DNA from: UBA3775 sp964572955
Lineage (GTDB): Bacteria; Bacillota; Clostridia; Lachnospirales; Lachnospiraceae
DNA: 23,088 nucleotides
Direction of reading: 5' to 3'
Assembly (NCBI GenBank): GCA_964572955.1
Contig: CAZNGY010000031.1
Span: 1 to 23,088, forward strand
Shown: one piece after another, positions 21,000 through 23,088 of the stretch
Position numbering within the stretch: the stretch's first letter is position 1
Layout of the letters: every line of letters begins with the position of its first letter
The notes under the pieces: model-generated
Database searches by the model: none
What the model was told of the DNA's origin: nothing
The model's input: the letters and a program-made list of their open reading frames with translations, nothing else
Made by a program: the position numbers and the translations under genes

Positions 21000-21011
21000 T
21001 CCCTATTCCGT

Positions 21012-23088
21012 TTATTTAACTACAATATTATATATTCTTCCCGGAACATAAATTTCCTTTACTATATTCTTACCATTCGTAAGGTTCTTAACCGCATCAA
21101 TCGCAAATACCTTTTCCTTTACGCTGCTGCCATCTTCATCCTTACCTACAACTACTGAAGCTTTTACTTTACCATTAATCTGAACTGCGATTTCAATGGT
21201 ATTTTCAACGGTCTTTTCTTCATCATATACCGGCCACGCATTTTGGTAAGCCCTTCTTCCGTCTCCGTATATACTCCAAAGTTCTTCCGTTATATGAGGA
21301 GCCACCGGATTTAAAAGAAGAAGTAAGGTTCTGTACTCACCCTTAGTAACCCTGCCTGCTCTGTAGAACTCATTTACAATTGTCATAAGTGCTGCAATCG
21401 CAGTATTAAACTTGAGTGCCTCATAATCATTGGAAACCTTCTTGATTGTCTGGTGCATTTTAATCTCAAGTTCCTTAGAATACGTTTCCTCATCAGTTAT
21501 CATATCCTGAAGATTCCATATTCTGTCAAGGAATCTTCTGCAGCCTCTTACGCCTTCCGTACTCCATGATGCCGCAAGTTCAAAAGCTCCGATGAACATT
21601 TCATATGTTCTTAATGTATCTGCACCGAACTCATTAACAATATCATCAGGATTTACAACATTCCCTCTTGACTTACTCATCTTTTCGCCGTTTTCTCCGA
21701 GAATCATTCCGTGTGAAGTTCTCTTCTGATATGGCTCTTTTGTATTTACATATCCCTGGTCATAAAGGAACTTATGCCAGAATCTTGAATAAAGAAGATG
21801 AAGGGTTGTATGCTCCATTCCTCCATTATACCAGTCAACAGGCATCCAATACTTAAGGGCTTCTTCTGAAGCAAACATGTCTTTATTGTGAGGATCAATA
21901 TATCTTAAGAAATACCATGAAGAACCTGCCCACTGTGGCATTGTATCCGTTTCACGTTCTGCTTTACCTCCACACTTAGGACATGTCGTTTCTACCCATT
22001 CACGCATTGCGGCAAGAGGTGATTCACCATTATCCGTAGGTTCATAACTCTCAACATCCGGAAGTGTAAGCGGAAGTTCTTCCTCAGGAACAGGAACATA
22101 TCCGCAGCATGGACACTTAACAATCGGAATAGGTTCTCCCCAATATCTCTGTCTTGAGAATACCCAATCACGAAGCTTATAATTAACTTTTGCATGTCCA
22201 ACACCATCTTCTTCAAGCTTTTTGATAATTGACTTTTTCGCATCTTCTACTTCAAGACCATTAAGAAATCCTGAGTTAATAAGCTTGCCTGTTGCGACAT
22301 CAGTAAATGCTTCCTCTTCTATATTACCGCCGGCTACAACCTCAATCATAGGAAGTCCGAACTTCTTTGCAAACTCCCAGTCTCTGTTGTCATGAGCAGG
22401 TACAGCCATAATTGCACCTGTACCATATGTCATAAGAACATAATCTGAAATCCAAATTGGAATTTCCTTTCCATTTACCGGATTTACTGCCCTGATTCCG
22501 TCAAGTAAAACACCTGTTTTATCTTTTGCAAGCTCAGTTCTCTCAAAATCAGATTTCTTGGCAGCCATTTCTCTGTAAGAAAGAATTTCCTCGTAATTTT
22601 TTAATCTGTCCTTATATTTGTCAATAAAAGGATGCTCAGGAGAAATTACCATATAGGTTGCACCGAAAAGAGTATCCGGTCTGGTTGTATATACCGTAAG
22701 TTTCTCATCCATTCCGGCTAACTTAAAATCAACCTCTGCACCCTGAGAACGTCCGATCCAGTTTTTCTGTGAAACTTTTACTTTATCAATATAATCAACT
22801 TCATCAAGATCATCTATAAGTTTCTGTGCATAGTCTGTTATTTTAAGCATCCACTGGCTCTTAACCTTTCTGATTACTTCAGAGCCGCATCTCTCACACA
22901 CACCATTAACAACCTCTTCATTTGCAAGACCTACCTTACACGAAGTACACCAGTTAATAGGCATTTCTGACTTATAAGCCAGTCCGGCTTTAAAAAGCTT
23001 AAGGAAAATCCACTGAGTCCACTTATAATAGTCCTGGTCAGTTGTATTTATTTCCCTGTTCCAATCAAATGAATAACCAAGACTTTTA
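21012..23088 (-). CDS. leuS: Leucyl-tRNA synthetase, N-terminus cut by window edge
   Basis: About 691 residues are visible and the frame stays open to the right edge; full LeuS proteins are about 800-860 residues, so the HIGH motif lies outside. The apparent ATG at 22964 is internal: the frame reads on upstream as SLGYSFDWNREINTTD and YYKWTQWIFLKL, standard LeuS sequence. Visible parts are a zinc-type Cys cluster (CTSCKVGLANEEV...CERCG), the CP1 editing domain with TTRPDTLFGATY and GTGAIMAVPAHD, a second Cys cluster (CPCCG...CPKCGG), the KMSKS loop at 21669-21683, and the anticodon-binding and C-terminal domains. It charges leucine tRNA and removes misactivated amino acids. The gene ends cleanly and is followed by a hairpin and the MATE gene. 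Confidence 0.98.
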   Translation of the reverse strand, partial: KSLGYSFDWNREINTTDQDYYKWTQWIFLKLFKAGLAYKSEMPINWCTSCKVGLANEEVVNGVCERCGSEVIRKVKSQWMLKITDYAQKLIDDLDEVDYIDKVKVSQKNWIGRSQGAEVDFKLAGMDEKLTVYTTRPDTLFGATYMVISPEHPFIDKYKDRLKNYEEILSYREMAAKKSDFERTELAKDKTGVLLDGIRAVNPVNGKEIPIWISDYVLMTYGTGAIMAVPAHDNRDWEFAKKFGLPMIEVVAGGNIEEEAFTDVATGKLINSGFLNGLEVEDAKKSIIKKLEEDGVGHAKVNYKLRDWVFSRQRYWGEPIPIVKCPCCGYVPVPEEELPLTLPDVESYEPTDNGESPLAAMREWVETTCPKCGGKAERETDTMPQWAGSSWYFLRYIDPHNKDMFASEEALKYWMPVDWYNGGMEHTTLHLLYSRFWHKFLYDQGYVNTKEPYQKRTSHGMILGENGEKMSKSRGNVVNPDDIVNEFGADTLRTYEMFIGAFELAASWSTEGVRGCRRFLDRIWNLQDMITDEETYSKELEIKMHQTIKKVSNDYEALKFNTAIAALMTIVNEFYRAGRVTKGEYRTLLLLLNPVAPHITEELWSIYGDGRRAYQNAWPVYDEEKTVENTIEIAVQINGKVKASVVVGKDEDGSSVKEKVFAIDAVKNLTNGKNIVKEIYVPGRIYNIVVK

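Overview
The window is a compact, AT-rich, mostly housekeeping chromosomal segment. It fits an anaerobic low-GC Firmicute of the Clostridia, most like Lachnospiraceae. I base this on strong AGGAGG-type ribosome binding sites, a class III (anaerobic) ribonucleotide reductase activase, a GGDEF protein with a LacI-type sensor, an EndoA-type MazF, and a Cys/Gly-rich peptide of a kind I remember from Clostridia. No rRNA, tRNA, CRISPR, insertion sequence, phage or integrase gene is visible, and I do not assign a species.

Left part (1-5752). A partial rlmH runs off the left edge. It is followed on the minus strand by a three-gene unit: nnr (metabolite repair), mazF (an EndoA-type RNase with no antitoxin beside it) and a soluble CorC-like CBS protein, closed by a strong terminator. 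A divergent 350-bp gap leads to a plus-strand ABC-F ATPase gene. This ends one base before the stop of a convergent GntR/FCD regulator.

Middle (5754-10605). On the minus strand a sensor-GGDEF protein gene is followed by nrdG and then the GntR gene. Divergent from them is a 78-residue peptide gene made of two near-identical 78-bp units rich in Cys and Gly. Then comes aroC (chorismate synthase), whose promoter sits in one arm of a perfect 12-bp inverted repeat.

Polyamine operon (10687-15434, minus). potA, potB, potC and potD are tightly packed, with 4-bp overlaps at potB/potC and potC/potD. PotA has an extra C-terminal segment that looks like a second TOBE domain. PotD has both a lipobox and a C-terminal membrane helix. 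The best promoter in front of potA is followed at once by a 12-bp intrinsic terminator, which suggests premature termination control or a small RNA.

Right part (15506-23088). A CPBP-family membrane protease gene and luxS are divergently transcribed from two good promoters. A long imperfect hairpin lies in the protease-gene leader. Downstream of luxS is a translationally overlapping pair of small helical proteins that I do not recognise; they share a short motif. After a bidirectional terminator come aroA, a MATE exporter gene and a partial leuS, all on the minus strand.

The two shikimate-pathway genes (aroC and aroA) are about 8 kb apart on opposite strands and are not an operon. The most likely places for undescribed biology are the Cys/Gly peptide, the unknown pair after luxS, and the potA leader.
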